Shown: piece after piece, positions 12,261 to 23,609 of the stretch | Layout of the letters: every line of letters begins with the position of its first letter | How positions within the stretch are numbered: the first letter of the stretch is position 1 | Assembly (NCBI GenBank): GCA_037957365.1 | Contig: JARHVA010000158.1 | Location: 1 to 64,000, forward strand | Length of the DNA stretch: 64,000 nt | Direction of reading: 5' to 3' | Source: Torreya grandis | Taxonomy: Eukaryota; Streptophyta; Pinopsida; Cupressales; Taxaceae | Made by a program: the position numbers and the translations under genes | The notes under the pieces: model-generated | Seen by the model: only the letters and a program-made list of their open reading frames with translations | The model's database searches: none | Told to the model about the DNA's origin: nothing

Positions 12261-13458
12261 TGTTTTATTATTTTCAAAATATTAGAGTTATATTCCTAAA
12301 TAATAAAGGGGTTGAGCAATGTAAATTAGTAAATAAATATGCAAGAATTAACCTACTAAATTGTGTAAATAGATTATATTTTTACCTTTTCTAAATATAG
12401 TAATAAGTGAGAGAGATTAGAAATTAGCTTATTTTAGCTAATCTAGACTGAGACAAGGTCTGATTCTAGAGGAGTAAGACTAAGAAATAATCAAAAATAG
12501 GTATTTGGAATATATTTCTTGATTGGACAAGAGTACCAAAAATATGAAACCCTACTATCTAGCACTATATTCCTATTTTGGTGTTATTGTCCTGAGGTTG
12601 AAAGCTTTATGGGTTCTATTTTGAATGCTTGTGTTACCATATCACTAAAATTTTAGGGTTTGGGACCTCGTGGAGCTTGCTATGTGCCTATTTTAATATT
12701 CAAAACTCTTAGGAGCTCCTGGTGATTGAAATTGAATGCAAAGTTGGGAAAGAGAGAGAAGGGGTTAGTGTGTAAATGATATGCTGGATGCACTTCACAC
12801 CCCATGTGTCGTCATGCTGCCTACATACCAATACTCCAAAGAGGGATCAAGTTATTGTAGTTCTCCCATTGAAGTGCTTGGTGAAATTTATGTATGATAA
12901 ATGAAACTATAATATGAAATTAGATGTGTTGGTTAGGGGCTAGTGTAATGACTTAAGTAAGATTTGAATAATATTGGAAGGTTGTATGCAAAGAATAGGG
13001 AAGAGTGCTTGAGTGTACTTTTGTATTCTTACATCTCTCATGAAAATGAGTGTTAGCCCTTATAAATGGACTTTGAATGTCATTTTATAGGGAAAATAAT
13101 GATCATGGGTTAAATGAATTCATGTGAGGCTGACAGGGAAAAATATAAGGAACCAAAAGAATCTAACCATTGGGGCAAAAGTGAACATGGAAAACAATGC
13201 TAAAAATAAGACACCCTGAGTTTTAATGCTCTTATACTATTTGAGAATTATTTTCCTAATGGGATTAAACCTAGGGGGATGAATCTCGGCTTGACATGGA
13301 TACTTAGGTTTGAAAGGGCTAAGTTTGGAAAGCTTTGGATGACTGGGAATTATTGAAAGAACTAGCCTAGAAGGGTTGTGTGAGCCAATAGGAGGACCTA
13401 TGGATTAGGTGTCTTAGCCATACTGAAGTTATAAAATTTCACATTTTACATGACTACA
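12261..13458 (-). repeat. Element D 3' LTR (left copy)
   Basis: It matches 18824-19999 along its whole length, for example through the shared 'attagagttatattcctaa' near 12280 and the common end 'catgacta'. On the minus strand it starts TGTAGTCATG and ends ...AAAACA. It retains the canonical TG start lost by the other copy. Confidence 0.88.
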
Positions 13459-13480
13459 TTCCCCCCCCCCCACTTTATTC
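13459..13480 (-). other. Element D polypurine tract
   Basis: The minus strand reads AATAAAGTG, then eleven G, then AA, directly before the 3' LTR. This is the expected place for the plus-strand primer of reverse transcription. The long G run may be a later expansion. Confidence 0.7.
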
Positions 13481-13789
13481 TGGTGATGTAGTGAAGAAAA
13501 ATAATATGATAAATGAAAATAATAAGCATACCTAAACTTACCTATAAGGGTAAAGCTCATGAATCTGTGTGATGTTAGATATGCATAGAGAGAGCACACT
13601 CTAAATTATAAATCTATAGTGAAAACATAGAGTAGATTAGCTCTTACTAGATACATTATAGCTAAAATAAGAATGTATAAGAGCTAAGTGAGAGTAAGAG
13701 AAAGGAATGAATACACCTCACCAGGTATGTAAACCAATATAAACCCTATTGTAATGCTAGATTATGTTGTATGATGTTGAGTGTGTGTT

Positions 13790-14035
13790 GAATCAATAGT
13801 AATATCATGAATGAAGATAAGTGCTCAATTCCCCAAAAAGTGGCTCAAGAATGCAAAGGCTATCCCTTTATCTCTATCATCACCAACTATGTGAAGTTAA
13901 CAAATCATGCATGTGTTGATCAATGTCTGGAGTGTGTGTCCCATCCCTCTGAATAAGTGGCTCAAGAATACAAAGGTTAGCTAGACCTTTAGCTTCATCA
14001 TTTCCCCATGGAGTGAAGCTATGAAATGATACCAG
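13790..14035. repeat. Two-copy tandem repeat inside element D
   Basis: Two diverged units share 'agtggctcaagaatacaaagg' and a following 'tcatcatt/tcatcacc...tgaag' (near 13840-13910 and 13960-14030). They lie in the 3' non-coding part of the element, downstream of gag in its own orientation. Confidence 0.5.
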
Positions 14036-15370
14036 TATAGAATAGATGTCATATGATATGGATCATAGATCCCATATATGTTTTTTAAATATGATAATGT
14101 GGCATGGATAGCCTGAATATATGCTAGAAATTAGGACATTCTTGGCCATTTTGAAATATAAAGGATAGGCTTGTATGAAAGCCTCTATGAAACTGATGCA
14201 AAATGATTATGTGAAAGACAAATCAAGAAATCAAGTACTTGGAAAGATAAACTTTTATGAAATTTTAACTCAAATGTGATGCCAACCACCTATAGATGGA
14301 GTACAACATGCAACTACTGAGAATGCCTGGAATAAAACTAAACTCAGAAAGAAAAGATCAATGTGTCACACACATTGCCCCCAATCACTAATGTCTAGAA
14401 TATGAATTCTAATATGGATGTTATACCAATTTCATAATTTAAATTCAAATCAAGAACCATCATCCCATGCATGATAACCCCCTTGTATCTAGATTCTCTA
14501 AGAAAATTGTTTTGAAACTACTGAATCTGACTAATTTGGAAGTGCAAAAAACTATCCCTAAACTAATTTTTTTTATATTTCTAGAAACCCTGATTGTTTT
14601 TATTCCTGAAAAAGAGAACCAAAATGTGGAAAACCCTTTCTTTGGCACTACTATTCATTTTTTGTGCTATTGTCTGGTGTGAAAACTAACTACTGATCTA
14701 AAACTATCACTATTTTTATGCTCTAGTTTGACTAGTTTGACCTCTAGATTATGTACTAAGTGTTATGAATGCTACTATTTTGATTGCTAGGAGGTTTGAT
14801 CTCTGTGAAAAACCCCTATTTTATTCCCCCTCTTCTAAGGGTAAGAATGATGAACCTATAATGACCACCCTCAAAATTAAAGAGTCATGTAAGTGTGTTA
14901 AACTTGTATAGATGCAATATATAACATTTAATATTTGATAAGATATTTCAAGATATAGAAATATTTGAATTTTTAGATTGTTAGATCAATAGGGGTATGC
15001 CTAGATAGATATAACAATGTAAGAGCATGTGAAAAATACTAAACTAGACTGCTAATGTTAGATATTAGTTATTAGTTTGTTAGTAAGCATGGAGAGATGG
15101 AGCATGATATCCATCATGGAATCCAAGAAGCAAGACAAATGCATGATTGGAATCATGTAATTACACACAATGAGGATCAAACAAGAAAACAAACATACAG
15201 AGAAAGAATAAAAAATCAGACAAGGGTGGCTAAGGGGCCCTATAAACAGAAGACATGGGCACATGTCCCTTAGACTAGAAAGCAAGCATACAAGGCATGT
15301 TTAAATGCCACATACACATACAAGTGGAAGAAGCAAAGTTGGCATAAGGGCCACAAGCACATGAAAGGGT
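14036..15370. other. Element D internal region, no coding similarity seen
   Basis: Overlapping open frames on both strands at 14460-14682 are mirror images of the same codons and match nothing known. The 15058-15285 minus frame is also unrecognised. This part corresponds to where other family members would have non-coding 3' sequence. Confidence 0.35.
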
Positions 15371-15375
15371 ATAAA

Positions 15376-15505
15376 CAAAGGACATTAGTAGATGTCATAA
15401 GTCACACACATGAATAAAAGCAAAGGACATTGGTAGATGTCCTAAGGCACACACATGAATAAAATCAAAGGACATTGTCAGATGTCCTAAGGCATAAATA
15501 AAAGA
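15376..15505 (+). repeat. 45-bp tandem repeat with internal hairpin, about 3 copies
   Basis: The 'caaaggacattggtagatgt' start recurs exactly every 45 bp at 15376, 15421 and 15466. Each copy holds an imperfect hairpin, GGACAT...ATGTCC. A looser relative with GACATGGGCACATGTC lies at about 15252. It sits in the non-coding 3' half of element D. Confidence 0.8.
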
Positions 15506-16389
15506 AAAGTAGGAACTAGAAATACAATCACACAAGCTACACTAAGCAAGAAGAGAAAACATGTAATAACTAGAAAGAGACAAGCACATATAACTAATCA
15601 TAACAAATGTGAAAGTATGAAAAACATGTGTAGTACAAGACTAAGTATATTCTAAGATATACATAGTGTTAGATACTAGTGAAATGTTGATATAGTATTG
15701 TATATAATCTATGAAGTAATGTACATCAGCATGATAACTCAGAGTGTGTAGTATAGGAATGACATAACTTGGATGGTGTTTTCATGTAAAAGATGCCCCC
15801 AATGGATATGTATATTGATGTGTGTCTTGAATGTAGAAGTAGGAATGCCCGCTCAATGGGTAGAATGAAGCAATCAAATAGCTAGATGCCACTACACACA
15901 GTCAAGGAAGATCAAGTGAAGCATGGTAATGTAGAAAATTGTCATATAATAGCATGAAATAGTAAATGTAAGTCCTATCATGATAGTAGTGATGTAAAAC
16001 ATGGATGATGCATACAATTGAAATGTTTTTTTTGAATTATTTGAATGTTTTTGTATTTTGAAGTATTATACTATTTTTGTGTTTTTGGAAATATTTGAAC
16101 TATATATAATCAAGTAGGAGATATTATGTACAAGTAATATTGAAAATAAATGATACTAATCGATGAGTCTCAAATGAGACTCCCTATCATGGTGTCTTGT
16201 ATTAAACAACTAAATCATGTGTGGTTTTGAAGCATGATAGAATGTTGGAGAATATGACTTTGTATATTTGGATTCATCATTGGTATCTTGAAAATCATAA
16301 TAACCTATATTGTTCCACTCATCATTATCATCTTGATTTTAAACCAATAGAATGCTAGTGTTGACTATTATTGTATCTAGATCTTTTCC

Positions 16390-17490
16390 TTTGATAAATT
16401 ATGTCTATGAATGATTTTATTTAGGATATTAAATAAATCCCAAACTCTGGTGGCAAACATTATCATCTACTAGAATAAGATTAGTGATGCCTTGAGCATG
16501 TTTTCCCAACCCTTGACCTTGATAATCAAATTATTGTAGATATCTTTGACCAAACCCATACTGCTTTAAAAGTTAAGCCTCATTTTGGAGACGTAGATTT
16601 GAATATTTTTCATGCTTTAACTATGTTTGTGGTATTGTTTGTTGTTATGATATTAATTTTTGATCATTTTGTTATTTTGAGTGTTGCTTTGGTCACCACT
16701 TTTATACTATTTTTGAGTTTGACCCTTTGTGAATATGTTCCTATGTTGTTGTGGATTACTTGACTGATTTACCTTATATAAGGTCCTCATTATCCATTAT
16801 ATTTTGTATATTATTTTTTAATGCCAAACATGTATCTATGTGATGCCCATGCATTCTATAATATACACAATAATATCTAAATATTTTCACTAGATGTAGA
16901 GGAGGTAGACTGATCAAGTTAGATTTAATCATTTCCCTTAGTACCTCACTTGAAATCTTATTTTATCTTTGAATGTTTTTTGAATAACTAGTTATAGATT
17001 TAATTTGTTATGATTTTTTGTTATGATATGTAACATTTCTTATAACCAATTAACTAGGTGAAGGTACATATACATGATTGACACTAGGGTGTCTTTCATG
17101 CTTTTGTATTATAATCTGATTTTCTAATGTTGTGATATTTTCATGTAATAGTTGATTTTACATTTTTACATCTAAAATTATCTTGTTCATACTGGTGATT
17201 TGATCATGTAGAGTCTCATGAGTGTAAACCTTAGTTTCTTCCAATTAAACATGTAAGCACATTTATTGAATAGGATGTGAAGAAGCTCTGAGATGAATGT
17301 TTGCATTAGGAACAATAGTAGAGGCTACCTCACATTTTGGAGGGGTGATAACATGGAACTAGTTAGACGGAAAGTAGCTATCACCCTCTTGAGGGAGAGG
17401 AGGAGAACGAATTTCTTTCCTCTGCATAAGATATGACATTGAAACAAGATTAGCTAAAAAGGCATATACATCTAGGTAGAAACTATGCAT
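16390..17490 (-). pseudogene. Element D gag remnant with zinc knuckle and G-patch-like segment
   Basis: On the minus strand the coding starts near 17480 with RSPPLPQEGDSYFPSN and a helical, possibly coiled-coil stretch (SMNKIILDVK, about 17200). A gag knuckle CVYYRMHGHHIDTC with ALKNNIQNI follows at about 16885-16810. Then comes GQGLGKHAQGITNLI (about 16540-16490), which resembles the G-patch found after protease in some plant gypsy elements. Gag would form the particle and bind the RNA. Stops and frameshifts are common. No protease DTG motif was seen. The central gag domain visible in C and K is hard to recognise here. Confidence 0.6.
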
Positions 17491-17502
17491 ATAGGCTAAA
17501 AT

Positions 17503-17935
17503 TCATGTAAGTGGAGTTATAAATTGTATATAAATATGATTATAGAGAACATTCCATGTGAAAGATAGTAAATAAGGGACAAAAAGCATGAATTTGTGCA
17601 TGTATGCATAAGAAACTATGACATGTGCTATGACATTTCTAATGTGTTTATCATGATAAAATTGTATGTTTTTTCCTATAAGAGATAGAGAGCAAAGGGT
17701 AAAGAGCATGAAATTTTGCATGTATGCATACATATTTTTGACATATGATATAACATTTTTATCATGATAAGATTGAAAAAATTTCCATATGAAAGATAGA
17801 AAGCAAAGGGTTGAGATCATGGATTTGTGCAAGAATGCATAGATATATTTGACATGTATTATGACATTTGTAGTTTTTTTAGCATGATAAGCTTCAAAGT
17901 TTTTAGATATGAGAGATAAAGAATATGTGAAATAA
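17503..17935 (-). repeat. Tandem repeat (about 115-120 bp, 3-4 copies) in the gag-proximal part of D
   Basis: Units begin with 'ttccatgtgaaagatag' or a variant (near 17549, 17671, 17779 and 17900) and contain 'tgcatgtatgcata' and 'atcatgataa'. On the minus strand an open frame of 109 codons (17503-17832) runs through it and repeats LSFIWKFFQSYHDK-type peptides three times, so it may once have been translated as a repeated gag segment. Alternatively the open frame is a by-product of the repeat. Confidence 0.72.
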
Positions 17936-18805
17936 ATCTCGAAATCTTATGCAAGTTTAGCAATGAATTTTGTAATATCATCCCTTATGATGAAACATAA
18001 GCATGAAATGCGAAGGATGAAGCTTTGTAATAACATATGATATAATTCATCATTCATATACATGATAGGGCCCATTATGGTTTCTTTATTATTTATAAGA
18101 AATGTAAGAAAAGTTTGTAAGTAGATGAGCATCATTTTTGCAATTTAGCTATAGATGTAAGGTGATACCTCAAAAATTAGATTAGGAGATAGTATATGAA
18201 ACTAGGAATTTGTCAAAAATATTTTTGAAAAATACTATGAACTTTTGAATTTGAAATTTTATTTTTTATTTAAATATGCATCTACAATTTAGAATTTTGA
18301 TGGAATAGTACTTGATTTACTGGGACCTAGTAGGTGTAACTAGGGTTTTGACAGAAATAAAAGTTTTGAATTTAATATGAATTTTGAAAATTTGAAATTA
18401 TTTTTTGATTTAGACATTCAACTAAAAATACAAAAAAAAATGATTAGAAAATACTTGAAAAATAACTGGGAACTAGTTGATGCAACTAGGGTTTAAAAAT
18501 AAAATTTTCTAAAATTAGTATAATAATTTTTAAAAAATTATATGAATTTGTATAATTTAACTTGAAAAATTTAGTAAAAATCTAAAAATATTTCTAAAAT
18601 TAGCAATATATTTTTCCTAGTGTTTTGAAAGTGTTTGTATGCAAAGAGGACCTAGTATGTGCAAATTAGGGTTTAAAAAAATATGTTAATTTTGCAATTA
18701 ATTAGTACTTTCTAATTTTTAAATGCAAGAAAAATCAAGAAATTATGGAAAAAATTAGAAATAATTATCCCTAGGGTTTCTAGGGTTATTATGAAAAATT
18801 TAAAG

Positions 18806-18823
18806 TAAGTTAGGTTCACCAAT
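18806..18823 (-). other. Element D primer-binding site
   Basis: Directly inside the right (5') LTR the minus strand reads ATTGGTGAACCTAACTTA. Element C has TTTGGTGAACCTGACTTA at the same place. The TGG start fits a tRNA 3' end, but the tRNA is not obvious and it is not the common initiator-Met site. Confidence 0.65.
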
Positions 18824-19999
18824 TGTTTTACTATTTTCAAAATATTAGAGTTATATTCCTAAATAATAAAGGCACTGAGTAATGTAAATTAGTAAATAAA
18901 TATGCAAGAATCAACCTATTGATTTATGTAAATAGATTATATTTTTACCTTTTCTAAATATAGTAAGAAGTGAGAGAGATTAGAACTTAGATTATTCTAG
19001 CTGATTTAGACTGAGACAAGGTCTGATATCAAAAATAGGTCTCTAGACTCCATTTCTTGATTGGATAGAGCACCAAAAATAGGACACCCTATTGTCTAGC
19101 ATTGTATTCCTATTTTGACATTGTTGTCCTAGGGCTAAATGCTTTCTGGGTTCTATTCAAAATGCTTGTGTTACCTTATTACTAAAATTTTAGGGTCTCT
19201 TTTTGGAGCTCACTGTGTGCCTATTCTAATTTTTAAAACTCTTAGGAGCTCTTGGTGCTTGAAATTGAATTCAAACTTGGGAAAGAGAGAGAATGGGTTA
19301 GTGTTTAAAGGATAAGGTGGATGAACTTCACACCCCGTGTATAGGAATATTGCTTAAATATCAATACTTAGAAGAGGGATCAAGCTAATGTATTTCTCCC
19401 ATTGAAGTGCATGGTGAAATTTATGTATGATTAATACAACTAGAATTTAAAATTGGATGTGCTTTAGCTAGCTAGGGACTGATGCAATGACTTGAGTAGG
19501 CTTTGAATAATATTAGAAGGTTGTATGCAAAGAATAGGAAAGAGTACTTGAGTGTACTTACTTATATTCTTGCATCTCTCTTGAAAATGAGTGCCAACAC
19601 TTCTAAATGGAATTTGAATGGCCTTTTATAGGGAAACTAATGATCATGGGTTAAATGAATTCACATGAGACTGATAGGAAAAAAATAAAAAACTAGAATA
19701 ATCTAACCATTAGAAGCAAAAGTGAACTTGGACAATAGCACTAAAAATAGGATACCCTAGGTTTTGATGCTCCTATCCTATTTGGGCACTATTTCCCTAA
19801 GGGGATGAAACCTAGGGGGGTGGATATGGGCCTGAAATGGCTGCCTTGGTCTAAAAGGGCTAAGTCTAAAAAGCTTTGGATGACTAGGAATCAATGAAAG
19901 AAATAGCCTAGAAGGGTTGTGTGAGACAACATGAGGACCTATGGATTAGGTGTCTTAGTCATACTAAAGTTGTAAAATTTTTTGTTTCACATGACTAAA
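18824..19999 (-). repeat. Element D 5' LTR (right copy)
   Basis: This is the partner of 12261-13458. In element orientation it starts TTTAGTCATG (TG decayed to TT) and ends ...GTAAAACA, next to the primer site. Confidence 0.88.
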
Positions 20000-20004
20000 C
20001 TATG
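20000..20004. other. Target-site duplication, right of element D
   Basis: CTATG, identical to 12256-12260. Confidence 0.85.
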
Positions 20005-20044
20005 AATCTAAACCATATCATGTGTTTTTTTCCATTATGGAAAC

Positions 20045-20290
20045 TGTGTAAATGTAGATAACATGCTTCCAAAGCATGCCTCCACTATGTATGGAGAAAG
20101 CTAAAAACTATAATAAGTACCAATGTAGAGGACATGTTTCCAAAAACATGCCCATATTATAATTTAGAGGTTTTAAATGGTGAATGAGTGTGGAGACCAT
20201 GCTTCTAAAGCATTCCCCCACTAAATTTAGAGAATGTGTCAGTTATAATCGATTATGTAGAACATGTTTATAAACATGCCCCTACTAATA
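20045..20290 (+). repeat. Four spaced small hairpins, tandem repeat
   Basis: Four times, at about 65-85-bp spacing, a short inverted repeat of the form ACATGCTTccaaAGCATGcc, ACATGTTTccaaaAACATGccc, CCATGCTTctaAAGCATtccc or ACATGTTTatAAACATGcccc occurs, each preceded by 'gta/tgtagaggac'-like sequence (near 20058, 20127, 20198 and 20262). The loops vary while both arms change together. Confidence 0.62.
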
Positions 20291-21100
20291 TTACCCCCAT
20301 TTTGTGATGAGGAGATATCTAGTGGTCATCTTCATTCAAAAATACAACTGATGATGTGCTTGATATAGTTTACTTGATATTGTTCTGAAAGTATTATGGA
20401 TAATAATTTGTAACAATATTTTTAGCATTATTTGGAATTTAGCAGGATATATGTGTAGAAAAAATTAGCAAATTTTGGGAAAGTTTGAAAATTTAAAATT
20501 TGATATAATATGGAATAACTCATTATTTATATCCTAATACAACTTATGGTTTTGAATTTAGACAATCGAGGCTCAAGATATGCATGTTTGAAGTTTGTAT
20601 AGAAGTGGTATGTTAGGTGCATTTTTATAGAAATTTGAAATCATTTACATTTTGAAATTTTGTAAAATTTGAGATTTAATTTGTATAAGTACCATGAAAT
20701 TTGGAATATCTCATCACCCAATGTGATTCAATGTGATCTATAGTGCCAACACTTTAGTTGGCTAGGATTTTTCTGAGATGGTAAGTAGATTTGATTGTAA
20801 GTTCACTAGTAATTTAAAAAAAATTAAAATTTTTCATTTTTTGTGATTTTAGGCTCTTTCATGGGATTATGGACACCTAAATCAACATATGGGATGCTTG
20901 AATTGGTAACATAATGATAGTGTCTATTTTCAGATGCAAGTGCCTAATATTTTCATATAGTGTAAATGTTAGCATTCCATGCTTTTATCTTGTGTGGATG
21001 CTAGCATCCAATGCTAATGTCATGTTATTTTTGTATATAATTACTATTATTTATATATTTTTGTATTAAAAAATATTTTATAATGAGTTTTTATTATTGT
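20291..21100. other. No recognisable feature
   Basis: AT-rich sequence leading into the PMD pseudogene. It may include a decayed upstream intron or promoter; nothing specific can be supported. Confidence 0.3.
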
Positions 21101-21128
21101 ATTCTTGTTTTCATAAGGATATACATAT

Positions 21129-22106
21129 TTGATAGATCTAGCATGGGTGACATTATTCTACCCTAGTAGAGTTGGGTCTAGATACGATGATTTGGCCATT
21201 ATTGATGAGGTAGGGTTATATCATATGGCCCATTTGGGATATATTACCTATGATATATACCTCCTCATATCTCTATATGAGAGGTGGAGCCTAGATACTA
21301 GTATGTTTGAGATTCCCATAGGTGAGATGACAATCACTTTAGAGGATATATATTACCTTTTTTGACTTTTGATTAGAGACAAAAGAGTCCATGTTGTTGG
21401 ATATGGTATTCAAGGCTATATTCATTGTTCCCATGTATATTTAACTAGTGAAAGGTCTCTTGATGTAGAGTCAATAAGTATGATTCATTTTAATAGTATT
21501 ATTATGGCTAATGTTCCATAATTATGGAAGTTTATTTTCACTTTATTGGCATCATTTGTGGTTATGGAGGGTGGTATAGTTGGTATTCCATATCAGATAT
21601 ACTAGGTATTTTGACATATTGACTGTGATTAGACTAGATATTTGTGGGGTCACACTTTACTAGCCCACTTACATAGGGATCTCTACATTTTTGCATTACA
21701 GAGTCATGGTGGAGGAATTAGAGCTACAAATTTATTACATGTTTGGGACTATGAGCATATTACAATGGTACAACCAGTTGGTGGTCACCTATCTGGATGG
21801 GCTCATTCACTAATATTTTTAAATTGGTGGCTATTTCTATGTGGTACACATCATACCACAATGGAGTACCATATTACTTTATAAATTTGGATCTAAATCA
21901 AACTATTTGACATCTTTATATGACTTTTACTATATAGCCTAAGGATGGACATGAGTTAAAGAGGGTCCATATCAATATGTGGTTGGTTGATCATTTTCCT
22001 AGTGTTTATGATTATTTTTCAATATGACTAGGTTTTACATTAGTTTTGGATGGACATGGAGTTTCCTTGATACCCTATCCATGGCAACAGATGGAACAAA
22101 GTGGGC
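21129..22106 (+). pseudogene. Plant mobile domain (PMD) pseudogene, 5' part, interrupted by element H
   Basis: The first open piece (21129-21365) reads through the PMD N-terminus: GLYHMAHLGYITYD, then a LISLYERWSLDTSMFEIP helix, then GEMTITLEDIYYLF, matching the family's 'ALVERWRPETHTFHLPxGExTITLxDV'. After a stop the second piece follows (LWKFIFTLLASFVV, about 21525-21570), then HTLLAHLHRDLYIF and ATNLLHVWDYEHI (21642-21780), the family's 'LAxLYRxL...LLQxWAxERI' block. A fainter LDxL/IPYPW-like end lies at 21890-22090. It has several stops. Element H inserted at 22111/22112, and related sequence may resume after 27372. The source could be a transposon-borne PMD rather than a host gene. Confidence 0.78.
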
Positions 22107-22111
22107 ATAGG
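22107..22111. other. Target-site duplication, left of element H
   Basis: ATAGG, repeated at 27368-27372 after the truncated right LTR. Confidence 0.78.
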
Positions 22112-22467
22112 TGATGATCCCATAAAATGGTTCATTATATCCATAAAATAACATCCTTTTTCTTACATATGAAGTGGATCTAAATGTATTTTCTAAAATT
22201 AAAGTTTATTTAGAAAAAAATAGTAAGTATATATCGTGGTTATGTCTTTACAATTTCTTGTTATCTATTTGTTATCTATTAATAATGATTATTGGGAAAA
22301 ATATGTCAATAAGTACATACATATTTCATACTAATCTAAGAATTATTCAAAGTATAAATACTAACCATTCAATAATAGTGTTAGAGTAGTGCCAGAATGT
22401 TTTACAACAAGATCTAGCTTTCTGGTCAAGTTATGAAATCCTACAAGCTTGATACAAACTCCCACAA

Positions 22468-22735
22468 TAGTTATAGATTATAATAGGCTTGTTAAAATAG
22501 TTATGGATTACAATAGGCTTGCTATAGTAGCTATGGATTACAATAGGGTTGATACAGACTAGTTATGGATTAAAACATACCAGATATGGATTACATCAAA
22601 CTAGTTATGGATTACATCAACTAACTATATATTTTAATAGGATTGTTAAATATCTTAGTAGGCTTGCTACGTATTTTAGCAGACTTACTATATATTTTAG
22701 TAGGCTTGTTATGGATTTTAGTAACTTGCTACAGA
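22468..22735 (+). repeat. Minisatellite with two unit lengths (30 bp, then about 21 bp)
   Basis: It begins with 30-bp units of the form TAGTTATGGATTACAATAGG plus CTTGCTATAG (22468, 22498, 22528). It then shifts to shorter 20-23-bp units that keep only parts of this sequence (AGATATGGATTACATCAAAC; TTTTAGTAGGCTTGTTATGGA). It lies inside the 5' LTR of element H. Confidence 0.78.
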
Positions 22736-23356
22736 CATGTTTTTAAAATATTTCTAAATGGATTCTAATTTTTTAGCTATCATGAAGAATGATTTCCATT
22801 TGGATTCCTTATATATATGTATGTATGTATTTTTATGTATAAAATTTCCATTATAGATTGTATTCGAATATAAATTTATGTAATTTCATTTCAATAAATA
22901 TCTCTCTGCATATTAGGTGGAGATCAAGATTATGCTGTAATATATTTCATTATTAGAATAAATATTTCTTTCCATATTTTTTAGAGATTGATATAGGATA
23001 AAGTATCTTTTTTGTTACTCCCAAATAAGGTGTTGATTAGAAGTATGGAATTATAAATGTAACCTTCCACACTCGAATGAATCAATCAATACACTTTTAT
23101 TTCCATTATTCTGAGCAGTCTATTTTGAAACCTATGTTCTAAGTGAAATCCTCTTCTGAGGAATGAGTTAGACACTCATTCTAAAGAATATGAATTAGTG
23201 TATTTTTATTTATTTCTTTTTTTTGTAATTATCACTTTGTTATACATTCTTATTTTATTTTATTTTGTTGTAAACATTCCTTTTTGTATAATTTGTGTGA
23301 ACCTGAAGGTATTTGATTTTTTGTTATTTATTTTCAATTCAATAATTTACATTCTA

Positions 23357-23480
23357 CAAGTGTGATTTATTTTTTTCAAGTGTGATTTAATTTCATGTAA
23401 GTGTTCTTTAATTTCATGTAAAGTGTGTTTTTTTATTTTTTGAAGTGTAATTTTCAATTCCTGCAAAGTGTGGAGTGTGA
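23357..23480 (+). repeat. Short tandem repeat, about 22-25 bp units
   Basis: Variants of 'caagtgtgatttaatttcat' recur at 23357, 23378, 23398, 23418, 23441 and 23464. It lies in the 5' LTR of element H. Confidence 0.65.
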
Positions 23481-23590
23481 TAGAAGGAACCATTTGCCAA
23501 AGATCTCTTTCTCCTATTGCATACAACCTTCAGATACTAGCCCTAGATTAACATTATTAAATGAAGGATATTGATGACTCCAATCATTTT

Positions 23591-23609
23591 TGGTGCCATT
23601 AATAGGGAA
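23591..23609 (+). other. Element H primer-binding site, Athila-like
   Basis: TGGTGCCATTAATAGGGAA, four bases inside the LTR end. The differences from the Athila consensus are largely C to T and G to A changes, as expected from decay of methylated cytosines. Confidence 0.62.

Larger units (their letters stand above)
12261..19999 (-). mobile_element. Element D: complete non-autonomous LTR retrotransposon, minus strand
   Basis: This 7.7-kb element has two direct LTRs (12261-13458 and 18824-19999), a primer site inside the right LTR, a polypurine tract inside the left LTR and matching 5-bp target duplications CTATG. These fix its orientation as minus and its ends to the base. The internal region (about 5.4 kb) shows gag with a zinc knuckle and a G-patch-like segment. 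I could not find reverse transcriptase or integrase on either strand, so it probably depended on another element. LTR content and primer site match elements C and K, making one family. Several minisatellites lie inside. Confidence 0.88.
22112..23586 (+). repeat. Element H 5' LTR
   Basis: About 1.47 kb from TGATGATCCC to ...TGACTCCAATCA. Its start matches 27165-27330 and its end (ttaaatgaagg..attgatgac) matches the end of the right LTR. The middle is missing from the right copy. It contains two minisatellites (22468-22735 and 23357-23480). Confidence 0.72.

Noticed and set aside
14460..14682. Opposed open frames on both strands
   Set aside because: Each is the shadow of the other and neither has a known motif; the region is non-coding in the element model.
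15376..15505. CRISPR-like spaced repeat
   Set aside because: Units are directly tandem with no unique spacers, in a plant retrotransposon; it is a minisatellite.
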